6,376 nucleotides of DNA from an uncultured Thiotrichaceae bacterium (lineage in GTDB: Bacteria > Pseudomonadota > Gammaproteobacteria > Thiotrichales > Thiotrichaceae): the NCBI GenBank assembly GCA_938038645.1, contig CALHTA010000050.1:1-6376 (forward strand), in the 5' to 3' direction. Numbering within the stretch: the stretch's first letter is position 1; every line of letters begins with the position of its first letter. The notes beneath the pieces were generated by a model. That model was not told the origin of the DNA, searched no databases, and saw only the letters and a list, made by a program, of their open reading frames with translations. Positions 5,812 through 6,376 of this stretch are shown piece by piece. A program made the position numbers and the translations under genes.

Positions 5812-6376
5812 ATGTATAGACGTGAAATAATACAAGAACTAAAAGAAAGTAGCCGCGAATACCCAGTTGTCACTTTGCTTGGTCCACGCCAGTCAGGAAA
5901 AACCACGCTGGCGCGTGAAACATTTCCAGACAAGCCTTACTTCCTGCTTGAAACACCCGATATTCGTCAGGCGGTTGAGATGGATCCTAAAGGGTTTTTG
6001 TCTCAACTGCCGGATGGCGCAATTCTGGATGAAATACAGCGAGTCCCTGTTTTGTTGTCTTACATTCAGGGAGTGGTGGATGAAGCGCAAAAACCTGAGA
6101 TGTTCATACTAACTGGGAGTCATCAGCCGGACTTGCATCGAGTGATCAACCAGTCGTTAGCAGGTCGCACAGCTGTACTTACTTTATTGCCTCTCTCGTT
6201 CACAGAGTTGAAGCAAGCCAAGCCTAAACTGGAGCCATTTGAATGTATCTGGCAGGGTGCTTATCCGCGCTTGCATCAGTTCGATTTAAAGCCTGACCGC
6301 TTTTTCAATAGCTACTTGCAGACCTACGTAGAAAGAGATGTGAGGGCGATGATTAATCTGGCTGATCTAAGCCGTT
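5812..6376 (+). CDS. AAA_14/DUF4143-type ATPase (3'-truncated by window edge)
   Basis: The frame is open from ATG 5812 to the right edge (188 codons plus one base); complete members are about 380-400 residues. The Walker A P-loop is GPRQSGKT (24-31), Walker B is AILDEIQ (70-76), and a sensor-1-like segment ILTGSHQ is at 99-105. SLAGRT (115-120) and PLSFTEL (127-133) are typical of AAA_14. GAYPRL (149-154) and YLQTYVERDVR (168-178) mark the start of the DUF4143 part, which continues beyond the window. The biochemical role of this widespread, patchily distributed family is not established; no signal peptide is seen, so it is expected in the cytoplasm. No earlier in-frame ATG is close by, and the next Met (57) is after the P-loop, so 5812 is the likely start despite only a weak GAAG upstream. 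It is separated from the transporter operon by the repeat-rich 197-bp gap and has its own predicted promoter, so it is probably an independent, accessory-type gene. Confidence 0.9.
   Translation, partial: MYRREIIQELKESSREYPVVTLLGPRQSGKTTLARETFPDKPYFLLETPDIRQAVEMDPKGFLSQLPDGAILDEIQRVPVLLSYIQGVVDEAQKPEMFILTGSHQPDLHRVINQSLAGRTAVLTLLPLSFTELKQAKPKLEPFECIWQGAYPRLHQFDLKPDRFFNSYLQTYVERDVRAMINLADLSR

Noticed and set aside
5867..6112. Small open frames on both strands over the right-hand gene
   Set aside because: They are in other frames of the AAA_14/DUF4143 ATPase, whose P-loop, Walker B and DUF4143 motifs are intact in the frame starting at 5812.

Overview
The window looks like a chromosomal segment from a marine-type gammaproteobacterium (Oceanospirillales- or Vibrio-like). 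This rests on moderate GC, a TRAP transporter of the sort common in marine heterotrophs, and a subtype I-F CRISPR repeat close to those of gammaproteobacteria. Genus cannot be fixed from the sequence alone.

Left and centre (1-5614) hold a co-directional catabolic module on the + strand. It starts with the 3' part of a TRAP solute-binding protein gene (DctP family). A perfect 10-bp terminator-like hairpin and a second, larger inverted repeat follow. Next come a fused TRAP membrane subunit (DctQ-DctM), an IclR-family regulator and a GMC-family flavin oxidoreductase. The last three are spaced 10 and 3 bp apart, so they are almost certainly one transcript with coupled translation. The simplest reading is that the binding protein captures an organic acid in the periplasm, DctQM imports it with Na+, the GMC enzyme oxidises an alcohol group on it or on a derivative, and the IclR protein senses it. 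The substrate is not determinable here.

The right intergenic region (5615-5811) is the most unusual part. It holds one solitary 28-nt CRISPR repeat of subtype I-F type (5707-5734), with the Cas6f hairpin and 8-nt handle intact but no second repeat at I-F spacing on either side. The repeat is bracketed by a perfect 8-bp inverted repeat (GGGTCTTT / AAAGACCC), so a transcript would fold into a nested hairpin ending in GTTTTCC. An extended -10 promoter candidate lies just upstream. About 15 bp downstream is a separate 53-nt palindrome (5748-5800) overlapping a good sigma-70-like promoter for the next gene.

The right edge (5812-6376) carries the 5' half of an AAA_14/DUF4143-type ATPase. It runs off the window without a stop.
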